Positions 24,166-33,057 of a stretch of 43,802 bases of DNA are shown here, piece by piece. The position numbers and the translations under genes are program-made. Position 1 is the first letter of the stretch. Each line of letters begins with the position of its first letter. Origin of the DNA: an uncultured Clostridia bacterium (GTDB lineage Bacteria > Bacillota > Clostridia > TANB77 > CAG-508); the NCBI GenBank assembly GCA_947426305.1, contig CANEDP010000010.1, positions 1-43,802 on the forward strand. The letters run 5' to 3'. The notes under the pieces are model-generated. The model did no database searches. It was not told where the DNA came from and saw only the letters and a list, made by a program, of their open reading frames with translations.

Positions 24166-25071
24166 CTATTCAATTACTGCACCAATCATTCCTGCATCAT
24201 TCTTGAGCTGTGCTGTAACAATTCTAGGCAATTCTCCACCATTAAAAGTCGCATTTGAATCTTTTAACATTTTAATCAATTGCTCCCAAACTAGATGCCC
24301 TTCATAATACGCAAAACTACCACCAAAACACACAATTTCTGGTTCAAAAATATCAATCAAATTGCCAATTCCCGTTTTTAAATATTTCAAAAAAATTGCA
24401 ATTTCTTCTTTCACTCTAGAATCATCTTTTATAAGCAATTCTTCCCTTAAAAACTGACCTGAAATATCACTATCCATATCAAGCACTTGTGTAACCTTCG
24501 TTTTCAATGCCTTAACCGAAGCATACGTTTCAAGACACCCCTGTTTTCCACAACTGCACAAACGTCCATCTTGCTCTACCACCATATGCCCAAACTCAAA
24601 ACCAGAATATCGCTTTGGTTCCAACAACTTTCCCCCTAAAAACGCCGCTCCACCAATTCCTGTGCCAATATTAACAAAAACACAATCTTCATAGTCTTTC
24701 ATTGCACCATATTTCTTCTCCGCAAGAGCCGCACATTTTCCATCATTTCTGATTTGCATCGGATTTTCATAATGCTTTTTCAACTCTGAAAGAATCGGAA
24801 ATTTCTGAATGTTTAAATTTCCAGCATTTAAAATCATCCCATTAGAAATCGTTCCTGGTGCTGCAATTCCAATCAATTTTATGTCTTTATGTTCTAAATG
24901 ATTTGTCTTTAATAATTCATCTATCATTTTTTGAATCGAATTTAAAATCGTTTTTTCGATTTGTGCTTTGTCTTCTTGGTTAAAATTTTTCTCTCGGCTA
25001 TCGACAATCGTTGAACCATCAATTAAGCCAATACCAATATGACTCCCACCAATATCAATTCCTATTTTCAT
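24166..25071 (-). CDS. ROK family sugar kinase (glucokinase-like)
   Basis: A 301-residue cytoplasmic kinase. N-terminal phosphate loop MKIGIDIGGSHIGIGLIDG, substrate loop CVFVNIGTGIGGAAFL, ROK signature region GFEFGHMVVE, zinc motif CSCGKQGCLETYAS. The substrate is probably glucose or another hexose. In plain translation this gene appears fused to the DUF2207 gene upstream, but it has its own ATG 25071 after AAAGGGAG, and the fusion disappears when the CGG codons at the end of the DUF2207 gene are read as +1 shifts (stop TAA at 25097-25099). No in-frame CGG was seen in the kinase itself. Confidence 0.92.
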   Translation of the reverse strand: MKIGIDIGGSHIGIGLIDGSTIVDSREKNFNQEDKAQIEKTILNSIQKMIDELLKTNHLEHKDIKLIGIAAPGTISNGMILNAGNLNIQKFPILSELKKHYENPMQIRNDGKCAALAEKKYGAMKDYEDCVFVNIGTGIGGAAFLGGKLLEPKRYSGFEFGHMVVEQDGRLCSCGKQGCLETYASVKALKTKVTQVLDMDSDISGQFLREELLIKDDSRVKEEIAIFLKYLKTGIGNLIDIFEPEIVCFGGSFAYYEGHLVWEQLIKMLKDSNATFNGGELPRIVTAQLKNDAGMIGAVIE

Positions 25072-25096
25072 CTCTTTTTCTCCCTTTCTAAAGACA

Positions 25097-26985
25097 TTAT
25101 CTTCCGCCCATTCCGGCCACCACCGCCACCGGCCGCCGCCTCCTCCAGAGAATCCACCGCCGCCACCAGAGCCACTCGAACTTGTAGAATGTGCTGCATT
25201 ATAAGCATTTTTATAAGCACTATAGGCACGGTTGGTACTTTTGTTTAATTCATGAATAAATCCATTTGAAAATCTCGTATCTGACATCAAATATAGATAC
25301 ATATATGTGTTACTATCCAAATTTTGCATTTGTGGATACGCTACTTTTAATTGATCAATTACTTTATCAGAAATGCCAAACGCAGTCGCATATACCAAAT
25401 ATTTCTCCCATAGAACCAAATCTGGAATATCACGTTCTTTGAGCAAAGAAAAATCCTCCATATATTTCTTTAAGCCTTTCCATTGCTGTTTTTCGATTTC
25501 ACCTTGGTTGGTTAAAACAGGAATGCGATTTGCTTTTTTAGTTAGAAGAATAATACACACAATCCACTCAAGTAGAAGAAAAATCATTGGCACAATCATT
25601 CTAAGTCCAATTGCCATTGGTACAATCCATATGCATCCTGCAATATATGGTATGATTGCTATTCCACATCGATTGGCTTTTTTCTCCATTTCTAAATCAT
25701 AATTTCCATTACTAATATGAAAATCTTTAGCACTTTTCTCTATTTGGTTCATCTCCGAATCAAATTCATCATAATGGCGTTTTGCCCACTTTTCAATTTC
25801 GTCTATTGTAACAGTTTGATTGATTTGAGCATTTTCTGGTTCCGTTAGTAGTTTGTAAACAATTTTCTCACTTTCTTTTAACTCATTCCCCATTGGCTTT
25901 AGAAAACGAATTCGGATATCTTCTTTTCCTTCTTTTTCAAAAGAAAGATAGTCCTTCCAGCATAATTGTAACAATGTTGCTGAAAATACAGCATTTCCCT
26001 TCATTGACTTTGGGTAATCAAACAAAAATGCTGCTTCTGCAGGAGTCGCCTCTTTTTCTCTTGGAACATCTCTAAAATAGTCGCCAATGTTGATATTTTC
26101 TCTTTTCGGCATTGCTTTTAACTCTCTATAATGTTTGACTACTTTTCTACCAAAAAACAATAAAACAATCCCATATATAACCGCTATTCCAACAAAAATC
26201 ATTTTCGCCTTTTTTCTTTCTTGATTTGCCTCATCTGCCCATTTCATTTCTTCTGCTAAAATATCGTCCAATTTATTCTGATAAGCGTTTTGAACATTCC
26301 CAAAAAACATTTCTTCTTCCACAACAATTCTTACTTCCACCATTGTTTCCGTTCGCAAATCGTCCACCCAAAAGTTTATCGTATTCTTCGAAACTTTTTG
26401 AATTTCTCCATTTAATGGTCCATGTGCCCATACTCTTAATTTTTCCAAATCTTGAACTGAACTTGGCAAATGAATCGTTCCTGTCACTTTTTTGGCTGGC
26501 ATACCATTATCTACACCAATAAATTGCCAATATAATTCACTGCAATCTTGATATACAGAAATCGCATCTTGTACTGTATAGGAAATTTGATATTTTCGCG
26601 TATCCGAAGAATTATCCAATCCCACACCCCACGCAATTTCAAACTTATCGTTAGAAACTGGCAATCCATAATAACAATCTCTTGTCACATGATACATTTC
26701 TTGGTAAATTTGCGTCAAATCCATTCCTGTATCAAGATTTTTGACTTTTACGTCTGTAATACCAGAATATTTACTTTGATCCAATTCAAAATCTTTGAAT
26801 AAGGTATTAGTTTCATCCATGTAAATATCCCAGTTTTCCGTCACATTCATACTTCCATCTTTATTTAGTTGAACATCATAATCAATGGAATTCAAGCGTT
26901 GTGTTCCTGCATAACAAATATGGTTCAAACCCATGACAATAGCTATAAAAAATACAGCAATTCCAATTTTTTTACTTAATTTCAT
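25097..26985 (-). CDS. DUF2207 membrane protein with Gly-rich tail, read through two CGG +1 shifts
   Basis: 628 residues with two +1 shifts. A signal peptide or first span (residues ~6-24) precedes an extracellular beta-rich DUF2207 domain (YDVQLNKDGSMNVTENWDIY), a span near residue 255 (AKMIFVGIAVIYGIVLLFFG), a cytoplasmic part, two more spans near 435-475, and a Ser/Gly tail (STSSSGSGGGGGFSGGGGG). In plain translation the tail turns into RWRWWPEWAEDN and runs on into the ROK kinase. Reading CGG 25131-25129 and CGG 25115-25113 as +1 shifts continues the Gly run, then GMGGR and TAA: the poly-Gly ending usual for this family. Function unknown; a membrane-surface role is likely. Confidence 0.85.
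25113..25115 (-). other. CGG +1 recoding site 7 (DUF2207, second)
   Basis: Context GGT GGC CGG A. It is in frame only after the shift at site 6. Skipping C gives GGC GGA ATG GGC GGA AGA TAA. Confidence 0.8.
25129..25131 (-). other. CGG +1 recoding site 6 (DUF2207, first)
   Basis: Context GGC GGC CGG T. Skipping C gives GGC GGT GGC GGT GGT GGC and keeps the glycine tail. Confidence 0.8.
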
Positions 26986-27011
26986 CTTCGTTCTCCTTTT
27001 TTCTGATTATA

Positions 27012-27929
27012 TCAATTCTCAAACATTTTATCAATGACTTTCCCATAAATGATCTTCCCAATTTCATAACCATTTGGCACAAGTTCACAAAACTTACTAA
27101 TGCAAACATTTGAATTAACTTCCATCACACAAACTTTTTCATCTTTTGTCACACAAATATCCACTGAAGCAAATTTTAATTCCATTGCTTTTTGAGTTTC
27201 CAATGCCATTTTTTTCACTTCTTCCGCATATCCATCTTCTTGATTGACTAACAACGGAATCGCCCCATTGCTCAAATTATGTTTCCACCCAACTGTAACC
27301 TTTTCATTTTTTTTCGGAATATATTCGAAATCCAAATCCGTTATTGGTTCCTCCAAATATTTTAAGTTTTGCTCAATTAGCGTTCTTACGTTCCACTCAC
27401 CATTTCCAACAACAAATGGTTTCTGTTTTTTATAAAGAAAAATCACTTCTCCCTCCAAAACAATGGCTCGATACTCAAACTCGATTTCCATATATGGACA
27501 CACAACTACTGCCTCCACCTGCTTTTTAAACAACTTCTCCACAATCTGCAATTTTTCTTTTTCCTTTTGACTAACAAAAACATCTTTGCCTTGTGAAGAA
27601 TCACTCGCCTTAATTACCTGTTTTTCCGCGTTTTTCAAAATTTCAAAATCACGATTAATCCCTTCCACCCCTTGCATCATTTCTGGATTGAAAAGTGGTT
27701 TATGCTCAATTATCGGAACTCCATAATATTTCAGCACTTCATAAGTAGAATATTTATCTTTTGCCAATTCCACACTGATGCGCGAATTCAAATAAAAATT
27801 ATGATTAATCAACTTTTTTTCTACATTTCCCTTTTTCAAAATCGTAATCCAATCATACGAAATATCCACCATTTCAATGCCTTTTTCTCGGCAGATTTCT
27901 TCTATCATGTTTCGTTTTACTTCGTTCAT
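27012..27929 (-). CDS. ATP-grasp ligase (RimK/glutathione synthetase-like)
   Basis: A 305-residue ATP-grasp protein. The ATP-grasp part covers residues ~65-300: VIKASDSSQGKDVFVS (ATP-binding lysine and flexible loop), FEYRAIVLEGEVIFLYKK, NLSNGAIP, ASVDICVTKDEKVCVMEVNSN (metal-binding Glu and Asn). The enzyme probably joins an amino acid or peptide to a carboxylate with ATP. Substrate unknown. ATG 27929 starts MNEVKRNMIEEICREKG. It is the first gene upstream of the DUF2207 gene (26-nt gap), so the two may share a transcript. Confidence 0.8.
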   Translation of the reverse strand: MNEVKRNMIEEICREKGIEMVDISYDWITILKKGNVEKKLINHNFYLNSRISVELAKDKYSTYEVLKYYGVPIIEHKPLFNPEMMQGVEGINRDFEILKNAEKQVIKASDSSQGKDVFVSQKEKEKLQIVEKLFKKQVEAVVVCPYMEIEFEYRAIVLEGEVIFLYKKQKPFVVGNGEWNVRTLIEQNLKYLEEPITDLDFEYIPKKNEKVTVGWKHNLSNGAIPLLVNQEDGYAEEVKKMALETQKAMELKFASVDICVTKDEKVCVMEVNSNVCISKFCELVPNGYEIGKIIYGKVIDKMFEN

Positions 27930-28005
27930 TTTTTCAGCTCCATTTCTTAAATGTTATTTTATAGGATAAAAGCCCAGCAGTCAAGGAATTTTTCTCATTT
28001 ATCAC

Positions 28006-28034
28006 TTGCAAATTATGTAAAAATGATATATAAT
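28006..28034 (+). promoter_or_regulatory. Promoter of the plus-strand gene at 28.2 kb
   Basis: TTGCAA (28006-28011), 17 bp, TATAAT (28029-28034). The ~120-nt leader holds a small hairpin AGACA-AAC-TGTCT and a second GGAG-type sequence followed by a short frame that lacks a normal start codon. Confidence 0.65.
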
Positions 28035-28161
28035 ACAAATATGTTGATTTATTTAACATCAAAACAATAGACAAACTGTCTAAATTGATAAGAAAGGAGA
28101 TAATAAGATTTTAGCAATTGTAACTATAGTTTTGTTTTAAGCATTGATAGGAGGAAACCTA

Positions 28162-28497
28162 ATGGGAGAAATTTATAACTGTCGGATTACAGAAGTAGAA
28201 GAAGAGATCAAAAAAGATCTTTCAATATCCGTAAAAGTCGATTTTACGTGTCCTGTACACACAACAGTTCATTGTTTTACATATACGTTCCATAATGTAA
28301 AAGAAAATAATGAATTCCAAAAGTTAAGGCAGTATACTGGCACTGAAAAAATCGAGAACCTCAAAGGTCAGGTTATACGGTTGGTAGTAGATAATTATTA
28401 TGAAGACTTTCTCGGCTTTGGTGATCCGCTTTGGGATGATTTCATTTTGTTTGCTAATCCAAGCAAATCATATACCGAAGCCGAATTAAACAAGTAA
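28162..28497 (+). CDS. Hypothetical 111-residue protein, probably acquired; contains two in-frame CGG codons
   Basis: Starts MGEIYNC; ATG 28162 follows AGGAGG at 7 nt. Predicted beta-rich, ending FANPSKSYTEAELNK. I recognise no family. Codon use is richer in GC-ending codons (ACG, CTC, GGC) than the minus-strand genes, and it carries CGG at 28183-28185 and 28378-28380. A +1 shift at either CGG would hit a stop within a few codons, so the gene makes sense only if CGG is read as arginine or if it is not expressed. It has its own promoter and a strong terminator, like a self-contained acquired cassette. Confidence 0.65.
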   Translation: MGEIYNCRITEVEEEIKKDLSISVKVDFTCPVHTTVHCFTYTFHNVKENNEFQKLRQYTGTEKIENLKGQVIRLVVDNYYEDFLGFGDPLWDDFILFANPSKSYTEAELNK

Positions 28498-28524
28498 GGC
28501 TAGATTTTATTATTCTTTAAAAGC

Positions 28525-28569
28525 AAAAAAGCCCGAAGAACTGATTTTTTCAGTTCTTCGGGGCTTTTT
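28525..28569 (+). terminator. Strong, near-symmetric terminator
   Basis: Stem AAAAAGCCCGAAGAACTGA / TCAGTTCTTCGGGGCTTTTT with a short T-rich loop. It ends the plus-strand gene and, read backwards, also the sortase gene. Confidence 0.9.
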
Positions 28570-28579
28570 CTATTTTCCT

Positions 28580-29248
28580 TTATTTTTCTTTCGCCAAAAG
28601 AATCAATCTTGCTTTGGAATTATCTGTACAGGTTGAAAGTGAGATTTCTCTTGCTCCTTCTGTGTCTCTTTCCATATATTGGGCATCACTTGGCGTGGTT
28701 TGGAATCGGTCATAAATCTCGTAGGTAACGCGATTTCCCGCTTGGTCTGTTATGTAAATAATATCTCCCACTGCTAATTTTTTATTATCGGAAAAGAATA
28801 AGCCATTACGATAATTATGTCCCACAATCGTTGTATTTCCTGGCTCATTCAAGCCAACTCCATACAAAATCGCAACCGATGTTTCAAGCGATTTTTTCGT
28901 AACTTCCGCCAAAATTGGAAGATTAAGATTTGTTTTCGGAATTTCAATTGTTCCCATAACTTCATAGCCTTCCATGTAGACTTTTTCTGAATTAGCAGTT
29001 GAATTGGATTCCACGCCATTAATTGAATCCAATGGGTTTCCTGCTGAATCACTTTCATTTTTATCTGTATCGTCAAATTCTCTTCGAATGGAAGCATTTG
29101 AAAATTCTTCTAATATTTCTTGTGCTTTATTATTTTTAGATTTTACAACATACAAATCATAGACAAAATAGCCAATTGTTCCCACAATTCCTATGATGAC
29201 AATGATTAAAATAACAGTTAACACTTTACTATACTTACTATTAAACAT
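28580..29248 (-). CDS. Sortase
   Basis: A 222-residue membrane transpeptidase that attaches surface proteins to the wall. Residues ~9-32 are the N-terminal membrane anchor (VLTVILIIVIIGIVGTIGYF), a polar Ser/Asp-rich linker follows, and the sortase barrel starts near residue 95 (VMGTIEIPKTNLNLPI). Catalytic His is in IVGHNYRNG, Cys in ISLSTCTDNS (TLxTC-type motif), and Arg in SKARLILLAK. Start ATG 29248 follows GAGGGG. A good promoter lies at 29291-29319. A possible substrate is the repeat protein at the right end of the window, but no LPxTG motif was seen at its C-terminus. Confidence 0.9.
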   Translation of the reverse strand: MFNSKYSKVLTVILIIVIIGIVGTIGYFVYDLYVVKSKNNKAQEILEEFSNASIRREFDDTDKNESDSAGNPLDSINGVESNSTANSEKVYMEGYEVMGTIEIPKTNLNLPILAEVTKKSLETSVAILYGVGLNEPGNTTIVGHNYRNGLFFSDNKKLAVGDIIYITDQAGNRVTYEIYDRFQTTPSDAQYMERDTEGAREISLSTCTDNSKARLILLAKEK

Positions 29249-29290
29249 AACAATCCCCTCTTTTCTTAATTTATATAATATTCTAATTAT

Positions 29291-29319
29291 ATTATAACAT
29301 ATTTCTTTCATTTTGTCAA
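29291..29319 (-). promoter_or_regulatory. Sortase promoter
   Basis: Minus-strand TTGACA (29319-29314), 17 bp, TATAAT (29296-29291). Confidence 0.75.
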
Positions 29320-29362
29320 ATTTTATGTTAATTTTATGTTTAATTTTTATCTTGTGATATTT

Positions 29363-31117
29363 CTATTCTAAAATTGCTTTAATCCTTCTAACTCCACTAG
29401 AAGATGCCTCTTCTTTTTGGATTTTGAAATGACCTAATTCTTTGGTATTTTTCACATGAGGTCCCCCACACAATTCTTTCGAGATTTCCCCAATCGAATA
29501 TACGGTTACTCGATCTGGATATTTTTCAATAAACATACATTCTGCACCAGATTGAAGCGCCTCTTCTTTCGGCATTTCCTCAGCGGTTACCTCAAGTTCT
29601 TCGGCAATCCAGTTATTAACTAAATCTTCTACTTGCTGTTTTTCTTCTGGTGTCATTTTGGCAGGATGAGAAAAATCAAATCGCATTCTTTCGGCTGTTA
29701 TGTTGCTTCCTTTTTGATGGACGTGCTGACCTAAAACTACTTTTAAAGCTGCATTTAGAAGATGTGTCGCTGTATGATATTTCGTTTCTTCTTCGCCATT
29801 TGAGGCAAGTCCGCCTTTGAATTTGGCTTCACTTCCCATTCTTGATTTTGCCTGATGTTCTTGAAATAGTTTGTCAAAATCTGTCATTTCGACTTGCATT
29901 TCGTTTTCTTCGGCTAATTCAAGTGTCATTTCTGGTGGGAAACCATAGGTTTCGTATAGGTTGAAAACAGTTTGTGTGTCTAGTTTGTGCTTGCCTTCTG
30001 CTTTTAATTTGGTTACGATTTTTTCAAATTCTTTTTCGCCTTTGGCAAGTGTTTTCATAAATTTGTCTTTTTCTTCAATCATCACATTTTTAATATTTTG
30101 TTGGTTCTTCAGCAATTCTGGATACATTTCTTGCAATGCCTCAATGGAAACATCGATTAATTCTGGCAATTTTTCCAAATTGATTTGTAGTTTATTCAAA
30201 TGACGTGTCATTCTACGAAGCAAACGTCGCAAAATATAGCCTCGCTCAACATTGCTTGGACGTCCACCATCGTTGATGATCATCATGCTTGAGCGTAAAT
30301 GCTCGGCAACAATTCTTCTGCTTTGAATAAAATCCTGATTTTGCAATTCTGCCAATTTTTCCATGACTGGTGCAAAAAGTTCGATTTCAAATGGTGTCTG
30401 TTTTCCTTGCAAAAGCATAGTCATTCTCTCTAGTCCAAGTCCTGTGTCGACATTTTTTTGCGCTAATTTGGTATACTTTCCGTCTTTGCTTTTAAAATAT
30501 TCCATAAATACGTTGTTCCAGATTTCAACATATTTTCCACAGCCACAAGATGGATTACAATTCTCGCTACAAGCTGGTTTTCCTGTGTCATAGAACATTT
30601 CTGTATCTGGTCCGCATGGACCTTCTTCACCAGCAATCCACCAGTTATCGTCTTTTCCGAAGAAATAGATTCTTTCGTCTGGAATACCTGCTTTTTTCCA
30701 ACATTCGTAAGAAATGGTATCACGAGGCGCATCGTCATCTCCTGCAAAACAAGTAACTGATAATTTTTCTGCTGGAATTTGCAATTCTTTTGTCAAAAAC
30801 TCATAACTCATCGCAATGGATTCTTCTTTAAAATAATCGCCTAATGACCAATTTCCAAGCATTTCAAAATAGGTTAAATGACGATTATCGCCGACTTCGT
30901 CAATATCAACAGTTCGAATACATTTTTGGTAATCAGTAAGCCTGTTTCCTGCAGGATGTTTTTCTCCCAAAAGATAAGGCACTAATGGATGCATACCAGC
31001 TGTTGTAAATAGCACAGATGGGTCATTTTCTGGAATGACTGGCGCCGATGGAATGATGGTATGTCCGTGTTTTTCAAAAAATTTTAAATATTTATTTCTG
31101 ATATCGATTGCTTTCAT
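29363..31117 (-). CDS. alaS: Alanyl-tRNA synthetase, short form without the C-Ala domain
   Basis: A 584-residue AlaRS; the usual bacterial enzyme is ~870. Class II catalytic domain: PENDPSVLFTTAGMHPLVPY, the RTVDIDEVGDNRHLT block, FEMLGNWSLGDYFK, and motif 3 TGLGLERM. The tRNA-recognition region follows. The editing domain has zinc ligands in HTATHLLNAAL and CGGPH. The protein stops at SSGVRRIKAILE, exactly at the end of the editing domain, so the oligomerisation/C-Ala part is absent. No remnant follows and a clean stop is present, so this is a compact form rather than a truncation by mutation. No in-frame CGG was seen. ATG 31117 matches the family start MKAIDIRNKYLKFF. Confidence 0.92.
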   Translation of the reverse strand: MKAIDIRNKYLKFFEKHGHTIIPSAPVIPENDPSVLFTTAGMHPLVPYLLGEKHPAGNRLTDYQKCIRTVDIDEVGDNRHLTYFEMLGNWSLGDYFKEESIAMSYEFLTKELQIPAEKLSVTCFAGDDDAPRDTISYECWKKAGIPDERIYFFGKDDNWWIAGEEGPCGPDTEMFYDTGKPACSENCNPSCGCGKYVEIWNNVFMEYFKSKDGKYTKLAQKNVDTGLGLERMTMLLQGKQTPFEIELFAPVMEKLAELQNQDFIQSRRIVAEHLRSSMMIINDGGRPSNVERGYILRRLLRRMTRHLNKLQINLEKLPELIDVSIEALQEMYPELLKNQQNIKNVMIEEKDKFMKTLAKGEKEFEKIVTKLKAEGKHKLDTQTVFNLYETYGFPPEMTLELAEENEMQVEMTDFDKLFQEHQAKSRMGSEAKFKGGLASNGEEETKYHTATHLLNAALKVVLGQHVHQKGSNITAERMRFDFSHPAKMTPEEKQQVEDLVNNWIAEELEVTAEEMPKEEALQSGAECMFIEKYPDRVTVYSIGEISKELCGGPHVKNTKELGHFKIQKEEASSSGVRRIKAILE

Positions 31118-31145
31118 AAAATCTCTCCTAAAATTATTTGGATTT

Positions 31146-31174
31146 ATTATATTATAAATTGGCTGGAATGACAA
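31146..31174 (-). promoter_or_regulatory. alaS promoter
   Basis: Minus-strand TTGTCA (31174-31169), 17 bp, TATAAT (31151-31146). The leader is only about 20-30 nt, so there is no room for a T-box. Confidence 0.6.
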
Positions 31175-31200
31175 GGTTTTTTGCGAAAAATATTTATAAA

Positions 31201-31258
31201 AAAATAGAGAGCATACAGATTATTTCTATTTCAAAAATAATGTGTATGCTCTCTATTT
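31201..31258 (-). terminator. Long-stem terminator
   Basis: Stem AAATAGAGAGCATACA / TGTATGCTCTCTATTT extended by ATTATTT/AAATAAT, with a T run on the minus-strand side after the coiled-coil gene. Confidence 0.85.
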
Positions 31259-31282
31259 CTTCGATTTTTTGAGAATATTATT

Positions 31283-31642
31283 TTATCGTTTTAATTCAAG
31301 AGTTGAAATTCTCTTTTCATGACCAAAAATCGTTACATCTGTTCTATCTATTCTTTTTTCTAGTCTATGTAACTTTTCCGACTTTTCTAGATTTTTGTCT
31401 AACTCAAGTGTCACAGCATCAAAAATGGCATCAATTTTTATACCATATTCTTGTTCGAATAAAAACTGTTGATCTAAAATTTCTTGGCGTACCGTCTCAA
31501 TTTTGTTGTCTAATCGACTTTCCATTTCGTTTACTTGGGTTTGTAAGCTATTTCCTTGGTCTTGTAAGCCGTTTACTTGATCTTGCAATCCAGTAACCTG
31601 ATTTTGTACCTGAACCAAGATATCCAATATTTTCTGTTCCAT
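31283..31642 (-). CDS. Coiled-coil protein, 119 residues
   Basis: A soluble, nearly all-helical protein. Residues ~10-40 carry tandem seven-residue repeats (QVTGLQDQVNGLQDQ, then GNSLQTQVNEMESRL), a clear coiled coil, and a second helix spans ~75-115. ATG follows GGAGGTGAGAAT. Similar small coiled-coil proteins are common in Clostridia and have no assigned function. Own terminator. Confidence 0.75.
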   Translation of the reverse strand: MEQKILDILVQVQNQVTGLQDQVNGLQDQGNSLQTQVNEMESRLDNKIETVRQEILDQQFLFEQEYGIKIDAIFDAVTLELDKNLEKSEKLHRLEKRIDRTDVTIFGHEKRISTLELKR

Positions 31643-31746
31643 ATTCTCACCTCCTTTTCATAGTTTAGACGAGTTTATCACACAAAACGCCAAAATGCAA
31701 GGAAAATTTTACCTTTCTTGCATTTTTCACTCGACATTTTTCGACA

Positions 31747-33045
31747 TTATATTCTATTCAATTTTACGACAAAAATCGTTCCCTTCGGATCATTTTGTAT
31801 GGCTTTGATACTTCCATTGTGAGCATTTACAATCATAGCAGCAATCGAAAGTCCGAGCCCACTTCCACCTGTTTCACGATTTCGCGCACGGTCTTCTCGG
31901 TAAAATCGATCAAAAATATGTTTGATTCCTTCTTCGCTAATACCAATTCCCGTGTCAGCAACTTCTAACACACATTTATTATCTTTCATATAGGTACAAA
32001 TTTCAATCTGGTCACCATTTTCCGTGTATTTGATGGCATTATCCAGCAAAATTACCAATAATTGATGTATTTTATTGGTATCCATACTGATTTCTTTTCC
32101 GAAATTTAACTTAAGTAAAATCTGCTTTTCCTGCATTTTAGCAATATCTTGATAGGGTAAAACAACTGTTTTGATGAATTCATCTAAATTGACATCCTCT
32201 TTTTGTAATTTGAAATTGGCTCCTCTTACTAAAATCATCAAATCTTTGATAAGTTTGGATAAACGCTTGGTTTCATTTAGGGTTAAGCTGATTTCTTCTG
32301 ATTTATCAATAATTTTGGCATCTGGTTCTTGTAATAATAGTTCTTGTTTGGCTTGAATGATAGTTAATGGTGTTCGTAATTCATGGGAAGCATTTTGAAC
32401 AAATTCTGTTTGATTTTTTAAAATGGTTTGAATGGGTTGCAAGGTTTTTTTCGATAAAATAAGGCTCGCAATTCCAGAAAGCACGATTCCTAAGATTACC
32501 GCATAGGCAATGATTTCTAAATAACTGCCAAGTAATGCAATTTCGGTATCTACATTAATGAGTAGTTGGGCATAATTATTTTCTTTGTCACTTATTTTGA
32601 AATTGAGACATCGATAATTATAGGTATCATCTAATTTTAAGGCATAAATGGAATCTAGATTTTCGATGGTAAAGGTAATGTCATCGGAATAATTGGTGAG
32701 TTTCCCTAAATCGTTGGGGTTTAGAATTTTGCCATTTTCGTTTCGCAAAATGAATGTGATTTGCGGATTGTTGACTCTTTTGGCAATGTTATATTCTAAA
32801 GCATTATTTTTGAAAAGCCCCAAATTCCCCAAATCAAATATTTGGTATAGCGTTTCTAAATTGGTTTGGATATCGGCAAATTCTGTTTTGGTTTCTCGCA
32901 GTTGCTTGTCGGTTTCTGAAAATGTAATACTTCGAATCATGTAGAACATAAAAATTCCAAAGGCAATAAAAATGGTTGCAAAAGCAATCATATTGTAAGC
33001 AATATGAAGCATAAATTGTTTTCTTAAATTGTTTTCTTCTTCCAC
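31747..33045 (-). CDS. Sensor histidine kinase
   Basis: A 432-residue membrane kinase. TM1 at ~15-38, an extracellular sensor of ~130 residues with no known fold that I can name, TM2 at ~172-198, no clear HAMP. Phosphoacceptor H-box NASHELRTPLTII near residue 220; ATPase boxes N (LLDNAIKYTENG), G1 (DTGIGIS), F (IFDRFYREDRAR) and G2 (GGSGLGLSIA). GTG start 33045 after AAAGGTG, 12 nt after the stop of the partner response regulator when the latter is read through its CGG shift. The pair forms a two-component system of EnvZ/OmpR type; the signal is unknown. Confidence 0.92.
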   Translation of the reverse strand: MEEENNLRKQFMLHIAYNMIAFATIFIAFGIFMFYMIRSITFSETDKQLRETKTEFADIQTNLETLYQIFDLGNLGLFKNNALEYNIAKRVNNPQITFILRNENGKILNPNDLGKLTNYSDDITFTIENLDSIYALKLDDTYNYRCLNFKISDKENNYAQLLINVDTEIALLGSYLEIIAYAVILGIVLSGIASLILSKKTLQPIQTILKNQTEFVQNASHELRTPLTIIQAKQELLLQEPDAKIIDKSEEISLTLNETKRLSKLIKDLMILVRGANFKLQKEDVNLDEFIKTVVLPYQDIAKMQEKQILLKLNFGKEISMDTNKIHQLLVILLDNAIKYTENGDQIEICTYMKDNKCVLEVADTGIGISEEGIKHIFDRFYREDRARNRETGGSGLGLSIAAMIVNAHNGSIKAIQNDPKGTIFVVKLNRI

Positions 33046-33057
33046 TTTTTCACCTTT

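Noticed and set aside
24166..26985. A 939-residue DUF2207-ROK fusion protein
   Set aside because: The ROK part has its own ribosome binding site and ATG, and the linker is an out-of-frame reading of a poly-Gly tail. CGG recoding gives a normal stop at 25097.
31283..31642. Coiled-coil protein as a phage tail or SMC-like part
   Set aside because: Only a short heptad repeat is visible; no neighbouring phage or condensin gene supports a specific role.
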